Shown here one piece after another: positions 55,383-64,000 of a stretch of 64,000 nt of DNA. The notes beneath the pieces are model-generated. The model did no database searches, had not been told where the DNA came from, and worked only from the letters and a program-made list of their open reading frames with translations. This stretch comes from Meira nashicola. Taxonomy: Eukaryota > Basidiomycota > Exobasidiomycetes > Exobasidiales > Brachybasidiaceae. The translations under genes and the position numbers were made by a program. The DNA is taken from NCBI GenBank assembly GCA_001600355.1, contig BCJU01000002.1:2976001-3040000 (forward strand), written 5' to 3'. Numbering within the stretch: the stretch's first letter is position 1; each line of letters begins with the position of its first letter.

Positions 55383-56218
55383 TCTTTTTTGTTTCATACT
55401 TTTTCTCAAATTCATGATTTATATCGTATTTATTTATGTGATTAAACATATCGGTAACATTTTTTGAGCTGCTTTAGACTCCACTTATCAATTTGCATAA
55501 CAAAAAGAAACTCTTAACAAGTACACTCCAAGAAAAAAAAGATCATTATCCAAAGTCGAATTAAGGCACGGTACCGTAATAATCACGCCTAACTTATGTT
55601 GCCTCGGAAAAAGATGCCGGTATTCCGTACAAGCAAAGCGAAGCGGTCCCCTCTCTTCTTTTTGACGCCAACCTGTATATTCCCCTTCTCTCCGCTGATT
55701 GTATTGAAGATTTGATTTTAAAGCAATTGAATCAACTTAGCTTTTGTATAGCTATAGCTATAATTCGACTTTTGTGATTTATGACAAATATAATGTCTCC
55801 TCTTTGTAGAACTTTAGGGTGAAATCAGAAAAATGAATAAAACTTAATGTTGTTTACGTGTCGGAACCTTTCGTCTAGGTCAGATTACGGCACCGTAAAG
55901 CATAGCTTATAGCACGTTGCCCTATAAATTACGGGTGGATTATATAGCCGTGGTTAAAATAAAAGAGGAAACCGAATTTAAGAAAAGCAGATAATTACGT
56001 ATAAGCCGACTAGATAACGGTTTTGACTCTCCTTAAACGCCGATTTGTTCTTCACTTTCTTCAGGGGTAATAAACTATAAATTCTTAAATCTCTTAATTT
56101 CTGTTCCTGTCTCTTACCATCATCTCCACCAACAAACCAGTTTCTCGAACTACTACTACTCTACAATTGATTTTAAAAAACTTTAACAATATACTTTCAG
56201 CAAAATCATTTTACTACA
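55383..56218. other. Intergenic, prolyl oligopeptidase to Cys-rich gene
   Basis: About 840 bp, AT-rich, no gene recognised. The right side should be the promoter of the 56219 gene. Confidence 0.4.
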
Positions 56219-56459
56219 ATGCATTTCGCGACAATCATTTCGGCCATGGTCGCTTGTCTTGCAATGTCAACTTCTGCGTAAGTGAATGAAATAGAATAAA
56301 AACATATCTTATAAGACAAGCGAATTCTGATATTTTTCATCTTTTACACATAATAGCTATCATTGCACGGCTGAGGGTTGTGGAACTTATGCAGTTAATA
56401 ATGAATATTGCCATTACGGATGCGCATATTTCCAATCATGTTGTCCGGGTGACTCTTGA
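56219..56459 (+). CDS. Tiny six-cysteine secreted protein
   Basis: Model: join(56219..56277, 56357..56459), 53 aa. Exon 1 is exactly the signal peptide (MHFATIISAMVACLAMSTSA). A 79-nt intron (GTAAGT; AATAG) separates it from a 33-residue mature part, YHCTAEGCGTYAVNNEYC and HYGCAYFQSCCPGDS, with six cysteines including a CC doublet, so three disulfides are likely. Small cysteine-rich proteins of this size are typical apoplastic effectors, but I do not recognise the family. Too short for ordinary gene finders. Confidence 0.7.
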
Positions 56460-56521
56460 TTCTCAAAATGGTTTTTATCATTATATCATTTATATGATTA
56501 TTATGAAATTTATACATTCAT

Positions 56522-57754
56522 TTATTCTTTATTTGGATTTCCTTTACCTGAGATAATATTACCCGAACTTCCTTTGACAGTAATTGTTGCTGAACCTGAA
56601 GAACCAGCATATGCTTCAACTGCCATTATTTGTGGTTTATTGAGTGAACCTAATTTCATTCCAAAAGATTGCCAAGCTTTAACGTGATTAGCAAACGTAA
56701 TCGTTCCACTGGTTCTCTTGTTACTTCTTACTGACCAAAATTGTTGAAACCCGTTACTGCCATCAATGCATTGACGTGATTGTGGAATTAAACAAACTGT
56801 ATAAGTATCACCATCACTTTCAAACGTTCCTTTTGTTGGACTACTTCCGCATGGTTTATACACTCCCCATGATTCAGTAACGTAATACTCAACGCAACCA
56901 TTCGTCGACCAACCATATAATGACAAATATGCCCCATTGCCGTTGACGCTAAAGGTACCGCTATATTCAACAACACTGAAAAGAATAAAAAATGAAGTTA
57001 AGAAGTGGTTCTGTGTATTTTTTGATAACTATACTCACCGATCTGTTGTACCCGTTATCCATCCTTTTCCGATCACTATATCATCAACACCATTCCAAGT
57101 TACCGTATAAGTTGCATCATCATCACTTTTTGCCGTATAAGTGCCACCTCGTTTATCATCCCAAACACTTGCAAACATGTTACCTCCATCATCCCAACCG
57201 TATTTCATCGTAGTAAGCTGACCAACGGCAGGCATATCATCTGGTTTGCCGTTATTTGTTTTAGAATCGGAAGATTTACCATTCTTAGTGTTTGTAGATG
57301 TAGTAGAAGGAGGTGTTTTTCCAGTTATATTTTGACCAGATGAGCCACTTGGAGGAGAGAATGGTGGCATTCCAGGTTGCATGTTGGATGGCATCGAAGA
57401 AGGAGGAGGAGTGTTACCAGAAGAAGAAGTTGGTGAAACGTTTGAAGCTGGAACTTTGTCATTTGTACCACCTTCTCCTTCTTCTTCTTCTGATGACGAA
57501 CATTTTGGACTAACTTTCTTCTTTTTCGTCTTTTTTATCTTTTTGACATTCTTTGTTGAATTTGAGTGAGATCGTTTATTGATAAATTTATGATGATTTG
57601 TTAAAATTGTACGTCTTTCTATACCGTGAGATTGATTCTCGAATCCTGGAGTTTGAGATGTTGGAGTGTCTAAGCCATGTCGATCTTCTGAATAAACAAA
57701 AGGAATATAAAGGCAATACACTGTCACAATAATAAAGGAGAGAAAAGGTCTCAT
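56522..57754 (-). CDS. GH11 endo-1,4-beta-xylanase with long disordered N-region
   Basis: Secreted enzyme cleaving beta-1,4-xylan of plant cell walls. Model: join(56522..56975, 57039..57754), 389 aa, 63-nt intron (GTGAGT; TTTCAG). Signal peptide MRPFLSFIIVTVYCLYIPFV from ATG 57754; an in-frame ATG at 57808 would bury it. Residues about 25-200 are not catalytic: two dibasic sites (GIERR, INKR), a Lys-rich block, an acidic SSSEEEEGEGG and a Ser/Pro/Gly linker. The GH11 jelly roll follows: YTVTWNGVDDIVIGKGW, then VVEYSGTFSVNGNGAYLSLY, nucleophile Glu in CVEYYVTESWGVYKP, QFWSVRSNKRTSGTITFANH, and acid/base Glu in AVEAYAGSSG. Both catalytic glutamates are present. Confidence 0.9.
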
Positions 57755-58468
57755 AGTAGAATAGGATAGATGTTGATGGATGAAGGAAAGATAACAAAAA
57801 AAGTACATAAAAAAGTTTACATCTTATATCTTTTTTTGGACACATATCAAGTTTTCCGATCAGGATTTTCACATAAATATACGCCCAGATTTCAAGTTTT
57901 AAAAAGATATTTTTGGTAAGCAATTACCATTCCTTCTCGGCGCCGAAGGCATGTCGGAGTATATTGTCGGAGTGTGTGAGTGTGTGTGTGTGTGTCATGT
58001 GCGCTTCTCAAGACAGTATCCTCGAAAGTGAACAAGACTGTTAGCTTGTCTTTCTTTTTGAGGGTGAATGAGGATTGATTAAGGGGACATTGTACATAGT
58101 AGCTTTTCAAACAAGCATTGTATACGATTAACTTGCTTGTTGACGTCATCAAGATAATTCAAATATGATATTGATTATGAAACTCAGATCGTCCGGCGAT
58201 CATTTGACCTTATTACTTGTCAGCTGGGCGCAATATTTTATTAAGTCAAAAATTTCATACTCAATTTGATGATTTTGTGGTATTGATTGCATCATCTAAA
58301 GAAGGTGTACCGTACGAGTTTGAAGGATCTTCATTCTCCTCTTCATTTGTAGGTGCAGTCTTATTGTTTGATTACGGAATATGTGGTGTAAGGATCTTTG
58401 CCGTAATCGCTAACGACATCACTGGAATAATCACATCACTGGAATAATCACTAGTGTCATCATTACCA
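57755..58468. other. Xylanase upstream region
   Basis: Promoter of the minus-strand GH11 gene, with a (GT)n tract. No intact gene. Confidence 0.4.
57970..57995. repeat. (GT)n microsatellite
   Basis: Interrupted GT dinucleotide run about 26 bp long, about 220 bp upstream of the xylanase ATG. Confidence 0.8.
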
Positions 58469-58632
58469 TTATCTTTTACTGTCATCACTGCTAGAAGTAT
58501 CTGTACTATTACCACTCCTGCTTCCACCTTCAGAAATCGTAATTGTTGCAGATATGCTGAAAAGTACCTAAAACCATTTCTGCTTTTTGCAATGCATCAA
58601 CATGATTGCAAATGTGATTGTTCTATTTCTAC
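58469..58632 (-). pseudogene. GH11 xylanase C-terminal relic
   Basis: On the minus strand the sequence reads RTITFA, then after a one-base shift NHVDALQKAEMVLGT, then after another break SATITISEGGSRSGN. These match in order the intact xylanase segments GTITFANHVKAWQSFGMKLG and SATITVKGSSGN. The stretch between, which should carry the acid/base glutamate (AVEAYAGSSG), is deleted. It is therefore the decayed 3' end of a second GH11 gene, probably a former tandem copy. Confidence 0.65.
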
Positions 58633-59547
58633 AATTTAATCGATCAATTCAGCCAATTTGACAATAGACGATACCACTTGTACGATGTGTGTGTGTGAAG
58701 AGGACCAGAGCCAAGATTGGTAAAGGCTGAAACGCCACCTTGATAAACGTCTATCAAATGTTGTAAATTTACCTGCAAGTTTATCGATATTCATTCTTTG
58801 GACGATTGCTGTTGAATAATTGAAGAGCCAGCAGATTGAACTGCTTGTCTCACATGTGGAGGAGAAGCAGATAATATCTGCCCTGCAAATTTCTTATCTG
58901 ATACACCTTGCACCATTAGAGATGTTCTAAATCTCGAAAAGTTGCGTAGAGTCGACTATGTCTTGCATTTGCACTTGATCAGAATGGCGTAAGTGCTGCT
59001 TGGCTATTTGAATGACTTCCACATTTTCCCAGACTAGTACTCATCGCAATTACTTCTAGTAATCGACCGAAGTCTATATACGGCAAAGCATGATACTGAT
59101 CACATGAGTAACATTGCCCGTCTGCCAACGCCTTATCAAGTTTGGCAGAAATCCTGATAATGCTTTCTCGTACTACTCGAAATTCAAATGCAGCAATCAA
59201 GTCAGGATTCAGTACCAGTTCGCGGCTCATACGTCCAAAGCAAAACTGGTCTTGAGGTGAGAACAGGTCGACTTAGTAAGATAGAAAAGGCAACCTCGGC
59301 AACCGATTGTTCTAAGACGTACTTCATTGTCCTTTAGAGTTACCTTCTCTTTTTTTTTCACTTAAAAAGATGAATTACATTAGTCATAGTTCTCCTGTAT
59401 TGAACATTACGTTCTTGAAAATTGGGGACAATATCCACCTTGTAGAACGGATAGCAAAGGTATATTTGTAAGTGATGGTGAGGAAGTCAGATTTGACGCG
59501 TTCAGAAATACGCGTGGTGTATAGTATATACAAAATAGCAGCTTTAT
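58633..59547. other. Probable gene graveyard upstream of the GH11 relic
   Basis: Contains moderately long minus-strand open stretches, at 58979-59230 and about 58800-58945, that do not join into a gene and that I cannot assign. They may be further decayed coding sequence. No intact gene seen. Confidence 0.4.
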
Positions 59548-61362
59548 CTAACCTAAAACGGCGCTCAATTGCTTGAATCTTGGAGTTCCCCATCCTGTCG
59601 CAGCGTCCCATCCCTGTTTTGCTGGGAAGCCAGAAGTATCACAACCGTTATTGCTACCTTCTGTGATATCGTTGAGACCCTTTGCGCCTGCACCTAGGTA
59701 CAAAGCAGGAGCCAAGAATCCAAGCTTTGACTTTCCGGCAGCTAAACGTTGATCGTTCAAAAGAGCAATTATTCCTGCAGTCAAAGGAGTAGAAGCAGAA
59801 GTACCACTCACACGTCCGAATGAACCATTAATAGAAATAACAAAGTCTAAACTTTGAGCAGAAAGATCAGGATAAGCACGTCCTTTTTTGTTGTATAAAC
59901 CGTCATATTCTCCGTTTAAAGAAGCGACGTATGCATCAACTGCTTCACGTTGCCAAATAGGTTGTGGCCATGTTTCTGAGAAACCACCACCACCATAGAA
60001 CGAAGGTCCAACGGTACGTTCAGGTGCAAAGTTTTGTGTTCCTCCAACGGTAGTGATGTAAGGGCAAGAAGCAGGGAAGGCAGGCAAGAATTTACGTGTG
60101 TTTTTACCATCATTCGAAACACATTTACCGTTTGGGCCAACACCGCTATCACCAGAAGAAATAAGAAGAGTTGTACCGCGTAATCCCAAAACTGCTGCTT
60201 CATAACAAACACGACGTTGATAAGCGAGAGGAACAGTTTGTTCATCATCACCATATGAAGTAGATAAGACTGAAGGTAATTTATCATCAGGTTGACGGAT
60301 CAAATATTCAAATTCGGTCGAGTATGGTTCGTTGGTATTTGTTGGAGTGAGTTCATCAGGCTTGAAAGGTGGGCTACCTGCAACGGAATAATAGGTCGAT
60401 GGAATTGGGAATCCAATACCTGCAACAGTTTGAACATCTAGATTGGCTTCAACACCTGGATCTGCTTGTGAATTGTTTGAGCCTGCGAGTTTGACAACAT
60501 CGAATTTGTAGTTTGCCTTTGCAGCATCAGGTCTTTGATTAACGAGATAATTTTGCAAATCAGCAAAGTTTGCATATTCATCCAAGAATCCAGAAATACC
60601 GACAAATTGATTTGTTGAACTTTTTACTTTATAATCAGAAACTTGGTAATAATCACGCAAGCATTGAGCGGTAACACGGGTAGCATTGCATGAAGCAGGT
60701 TGACCGGCTGCAATTTGAGCGTTTGTAGATGCTTGTTGGTTGGCAGAAACACGTTGTAAACCTGTCAAAGGCTTAAAGTCTTTTTCCAAAGGTTCAAAGA
60801 TGGCTCCTGAATTCAAAGCGCGAATTTGACGGAAATAAGTTGTTGGACTGACCAAATCCAAATGATCACTCACATCACGAGGAACACTGTATTCAGTTGT
60901 GCGTACTAATTGTTCACCTGTTGAACGATGTTCGTAAATGTTAAATTGAGCATCACCTAACAAAGACCGTGCTTGTGCAACGGTCAAAGAAGCAGACAAC
61001 CAATCACCCGAAGGACTACGTTTTGATAAATCTTCTTCAACTCCATGTTCTGATAACCAACGACGAACGGATGGATTAGCTTGTTCTACAGGTTGTAAAT
61101 ATTGATCGACTTGAGATTGAGATAAGAATTTACCGTAATTTTGAGAAGAAGGTGTTGAAACGTCTAATAATTTACTTTCCAATTGATCTAAACCACGTTG
61201 TTTTAATCCAAAGTTGAGTCGTAAAACATGAGAATCAGGTGCAGGTCCACGTTTGATCCATTCTGTTGGCTCGGCAACACGTTCTTTTAAGATGAAAGAA
61301 GTTGCATCTTTTGCAGAAGCAAGACTGACGAAAGCCAAAGTGACTAAAACGCTAAGCTTCAT
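59548..61362 (-). CDS. Secreted sedolisin (S53) tripeptidyl-peptidase-like
   Basis: Acid-acting serine-carboxyl peptidase, extracellular. Single exon, 604 aa. Signal peptide MKLSVLVTLAFVSLASA. Prodomain at about 18-200 (PDSHVLRLNFGLKQRGLDQL; QNYGKFLSQSQVDQYLQP). Catalytic domain with the Glu/Asp pair in GVEANLDVQTVAGI, oxyanion Asp in LLISSGDSGVG, and Ser in VSGTSASTPLTAGIIALLN. The C-terminal calcium site is in GLNDITEGSNNGCDTSGF and GWDAATGWGTPRF. All catalytic residues are present and the length is normal. Likely a nutrient or virulence peptidase active at low pH. Confidence 0.93.
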   Translation of the reverse strand: MKLSVLVTLAFVSLASAKDATSFILKERVAEPTEWIKRGPAPDSHVLRLNFGLKQRGLDQLESKLLDVSTPSSQNYGKFLSQSQVDQYLQPVEQANPSVRRWLSEHGVEEDLSKRSPSGDWLSASLTVAQARSLLGDAQFNIYEHRSTGEQLVRTTEYSVPRDVSDHLDLVSPTTYFRQIRALNSGAIFEPLEKDFKPLTGLQRVSANQQASTNAQIAAGQPASCNATRVTAQCLRDYYQVSDYKVKSSTNQFVGISGFLDEYANFADLQNYLVNQRPDAAKANYKFDVVKLAGSNNSQADPGVEANLDVQTVAGIGFPIPSTYYSVAGSPPFKPDELTPTNTNEPYSTEFEYLIRQPDDKLPSVLSTSYGDDEQTVPLAYQRRVCYEAAVLGLRGTTLLISSGDSGVGPNGKCVSNDGKNTRKFLPAFPASCPYITTVGGTQNFAPERTVGPSFYGGGGFSETWPQPIWQREAVDAYVASLNGEYDGLYNKKGRAYPDLSAQSLDFVISINGSFGRVSGTSASTPLTAGIIALLNDQRLAAGKSKLGFLAPALYLGAGAKGLNDITEGSNNGCDTSGFPAKQGWDAATGWGTPRFKQLSAVLG

Positions 61363-62751
61363 CGTGTTCCTCTTCTTTTTTATTATGTGGGGGGATAAAA
61401 TATAATGAATGTCGATATCCTTTATGTTGGTGTTGTGAAGGGGAAGGGGGAATGAATTGGAGAGAATAAAAGATGGTGATGGGGAAGATGGTTATATAGA
61501 CCCATTGTCCGTTAATTGTGTCTTATCAATAGCATACATTCGACTTGTATGTGGGCAGCTCACATGTCTCATTCATCCCAATGTACCACGCGGTCCGGTG
61601 ATCTGCTCTTCATGCGGTTTAGCATGCATATATTCGATCCAATTGTGTCATATTGAGGCATATGGTTCAAATGTATTTTTAGCGTATTGTGCATTTCGAA
61701 TGAATGCATGTATGCTCTAGAATGATGAAAATTGAGTGGTACATTTGCTCATTTCTGCATAACAACAAATGATAAGCTTTTTGACATTGACGAAAGGAAG
61801 TATATGCATACCCTACTCTCGAACCGCGGGTGCAAGTCAAGAAAACCGCCGATATGACATGCTTTTGTTGCATATGTACATACATACATACATGTGTAAA
61901 GCATTTATTCCCCCTTGCCAAGTATGAGCGAGTAATGTGTTACAAAAGAAAAAAATACGCTAAGGAAATTGATTGCGGGAAGGTCGCCAGTGCTCTTCTT
62001 CCGCCTTGTCTTCGGCCAAGTCGCCGTTCATTAGGCGGAACGGAAAAAAGGGGGGAGCGAGATTCTGCCCCGATAGTAGAATACATGCGTTCGTTGCGAA
62101 AGTATAGCCTAATTTATCCCTTTTGTATTTGTCAGGGCATACGATGAGGTACAGAATAGTGGAAAAATATTGTTATATATATATATATATATGTACGCTA
62201 GAATGATTCTGGAAGAAGATAAAGTGGTTCCTACTTACATACCCTTTGTCGTGTTTCATAAACCACATGGTCATGCAGACCTTGAATTCGTAATTCTAAA
62301 TGATATCTTCATACAAAGTGTGGGACAAAAAGATCTTCCAATCCGGCAATTTCGGCTTTTAAGGCGGTCAGAAAATGCAAACAAGACATACACTCATAGA
62401 AAGAGAATATCTGATACTTACGTAATTCTCAAAAATGAGCATTATAATGGCAAGTGTCAGGACTTTCGCTTGAAAGACTTAGTCGTAATCGTGATTTCAT
62501 CCTTGTGGTACTGCAGCCATAATAGAAGTTAAAGAATTGTATCTGTTGAGCTCTCACTTAATCCTGCCTTTGAATGTTTGGTAAAATTCTCCGAAATTGT
62601 TGTCGAATGAGTTTCTCAGGGCCGGCGTTTAACGCATGCACTACACACACGCGCTGTTTAGGGTTCTTTTTTTTTTGACCTGTACTCCACATAGGAATAA
62701 ATGCTCCGAGAAGATTGTTTGTTGACCACCATCATAATAAAAGCGACAAAG
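61363..62751. other. 1.4-kb intergenic region, sedolisin to decarboxylase
   Basis: Promoters of both divergent genes. Holds CATA repeats (about 61870-61894), a (TA)n run (62173-62193) and one isolated GCCCCGA at 62067-62073. A 120-codon open frame at 62170-62532 starts in the TA run and looks like chance. Confidence 0.4.
62173..62193. repeat. (TA)n microsatellite
   Basis: About ten TA dinucleotides. Confidence 0.85.
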
Positions 62752-64000
62752 ATGGCAAATTCCAAAGAAATGACAACTTTAGGTGAATACCTCCTGACTC
62801 GATTAGTTCAAATTGGAGCTCAAAAGATTCAAGGTGTTCCGGGAGATTTTAATATGGGATTATTGGATTTAATAGAAGATCATAAAGTGTTAAAATGGGT
62901 TGGAAATTGTAACGAATTAAATGCTGCTTATTCGGCAGATGGTTATGCACGTACTGCTAAATCTGATCAACAAAAACAAGAACAAAAAGATCAAAGTTTA
63001 GATTCTCATATGAACAGAGTTGGAGTTGTAGTTACAACTTTTGGTGTTGGTGAATTAAGCGCTTTGAATGGTGTTGCTGGTTGTTTTTCAGAACGTATTC
63101 CTTTAGTTCACATCGTTGGCGTTCCATCAACTGAAGCTCAAGGAAATCGTGCTTTATTACATCATACGTTAGGAGATGGTCGTTTTGACGCTTTTGAAGA
63201 AATGTCAAGAAAGATTTCCATTTCTCTTGTCAAATTGGGCGATTATGCATCAGATGGATCGGGTGCTGTTCGAGCTCTTGATAAGGTATTAGCAGAAGGA
63301 GTGAAACAAGCAAGGCCGGTCTACGTTTCTTTGCCAACAGATTTAGTACATTTACAAGTACCCAAAGAATCCCTTCAAAATCCTCTCTCTTTACAATTAC
63401 CTAGAAACGATCAAGATGCGGAAAAGAATTGCTTAAAGGTAATCTTGGAACATATCGAAAATGCAAAAGATCCGATCATCATCGTTGATGCATGCGCAAT
63501 TCGACATGGAGTGATTGAAGAAACGTTGGAATTGGTAGATGCAAGTGGATATTCTGTCTTTTCTACGCCTATGGGTAAAAGTGCAATTAATGAAACTCAT
63601 CCTCAATTTGGTGGAATTTATGTGGGAAGCAATACAGTAAAGGAAATTAAGGATCGTGTTGAATCTGCTGATCTGTTGATTCAAGTAGGTAGTTTATTAA
63701 GTGATTTTAATACGGCCAATTTCAGTTATCGTACACCTAGAAGTGCAACGATCGGATTACATTCCAATAGAATAGAGACCGGATTTGCAACATTTGAAGG
63801 CATTCGAATGAAACAATTGATGCCAAAATTGAGTGCTGCATTGAAATCCAAAAGGGAAACTAGATTAGCTTTCACTGAGAAGCATTTACCCAAATTTGAC
63901 AATTTCTTACCAACACGTGAAGAAGAAGTTCAATTAGGTGCTGCTTCTTCTGATGGAATTTCTCAAGCATACCTTTGGCCACGTATTGGTCAATTTCTGA
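62752..64000 (+). CDS. Pyruvate decarboxylase-like ThDP enzyme (partial)
   Basis: Thiamine-diphosphate 2-oxo-acid decarboxylase (pyruvate decarboxylase or indole-/phenylpyruvate decarboxylase), cytosolic. The first 416 residues are in the window and the frame runs off the right edge with no stop. ATG at 62752 gives the usual start TTLGEYLLTRLVQIGAQKIQ, then GVPGDFNMGLLDLIEDHK. The ThDP-activating Glu is in GNCNELNAAYSADGYART, and the paired histidines in NRALLHHTLGDGRFDAF are as in pyruvate decarboxylases. The central domain contains FSTPMGKSAINETHPQFGGI. An insert of about 15 charged residues (SDQQKQEQKDQSLDSHMNRV) near position 70 is unusual. Substrate cannot be decided from this part. Confidence 0.9.
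   Translation, partial: MANSKEMTTLGEYLLTRLVQIGAQKIQGVPGDFNMGLLDLIEDHKVLKWVGNCNELNAAYSADGYARTAKSDQQKQEQKDQSLDSHMNRVGVVVTTFGVGELSALNGVAGCFSERIPLVHIVGVPSTEAQGNRALLHHTLGDGRFDAFEEMSRKISISLVKLGDYASDGSGAVRALDKVLAEGVKQARPVYVSLPTDLVHLQVPKESLQNPLSLQLPRNDQDAEKNCLKVILEHIENAKDPIIIVDACAIRHGVIEETLELVDASGYSVFSTPMGKSAINETHPQFGGIYVGSNTVKEIKDRVESADLLIQVGSLLSDFNTANFSYRTPRSATIGLHSNRIETGFATFEGIRMKQLMPKLSAALKSKRETRLAFTEKHLPKFDNFLPTREEEVQLGAASSDGISQAYLWPRIGQFL

Noticed and set aside
61800..61850. Possible tRNA T-loop (CGGTTCGAG on the minus strand)
   Set aside because: The flanking bases do not form the required T-arm and no A-box partner or acceptor stem could be found.
62067..62073. GCCCCGA match outside the DLN array
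   Set aside because: About 680 bp from the nearest downstream gene, which is not a DLN-type gene; treated as chance.
62170..62532. 120-codon plus-strand frame upstream of the decarboxylase
   Set aside because: Starts inside a TA microsatellite and has no recognisable features; likely promoter or leader sequence.

Overview
The window is nuclear DNA from a filamentous or dimorphic fungus, most likely a basidiomycete of an intron-poor, AT-rich lineage. Ustilaginomycotina is my best guess, but the sequence does not prove it. Evidence: fungal housekeeping genes (NOT3, MedA-type developmental regulator, PRMT1/HMT1, GPD1, CRY-DASH, PPM1, PRP40, ATG27, RCF1, pyruvate decarboxylase), zero or one intron per gene, introns of about 55-105 nt with GTRAGT donors, and no operons. 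Plant-cell-wall enzymes (GH11 xylanase, GH79), secreted peptidases and many small secreted proteins suggest a plant-associated lifestyle.

Layout. 0.4-10.7 kb: conserved genes (NOT3, mitochondrial bL19m, MedA, PRMT1). 10.9-20.4 kb: a head-to-tail array of twelve paralogous minus-strand genes for small secreted proteins (DLN1-DLN12, numbered here by position). 21.9-31 kb: GH79, a secreted single-EF-hand protein, an APC-superfamily permease, a degenerate RNase H-like protein, and GPD1 with a C-terminal SKL. 32.2-33.5 kb, 41.5-43.3 kb and 51.5-52.6 kb: eight tiny secreted-peptide genes with a C-terminal cysteine pair and an apparent intron just after the stop codon. Between these lie CRY-DASH, PPM1, PRP40, a Grx6/7-type glutaredoxin, a tetraspan protein, ATG27, RCF1 and an unrecognised disordered protein. 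53.0-61.4 kb: a secreted prolyl oligopeptidase broken by one in-frame stop, a six-cysteine secreted protein, a GH11 xylanase plus a GH11 relic, and a sedolisin. A pyruvate-decarboxylase-like gene runs off the right edge.

Main discovery candidate: the DLN array. Each member has a signal peptide, a short acidic/proline segment centred on DLNxxP, a Lys/Arg-rich helical region, one intron at an equivalent place, and a short basic last exon. DLNxxP is the core of one of the two plant EAR repression motifs that recruit TOPLESS-type corepressors, and at least one smut effector (Jsi1 of Ustilago maydis) is known to use it. Eleven of twelve members match DLNxxP; the one that does not is also structurally broken. 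Most members share a GCCCCGA element about 70-100 bp upstream of the ATG. The inference is a co-regulated, expanding family of nucleus-directed effectors that mimic EAR repressors. Secretion, host nuclear entry and TOPLESS binding are not shown by sequence alone.

Second candidate: the Cys-pair peptide genes, two of which are clear paralogs with a Kex2-type KR site. They share a precursor design and an unusual stop-proximal 3'UTR intron.
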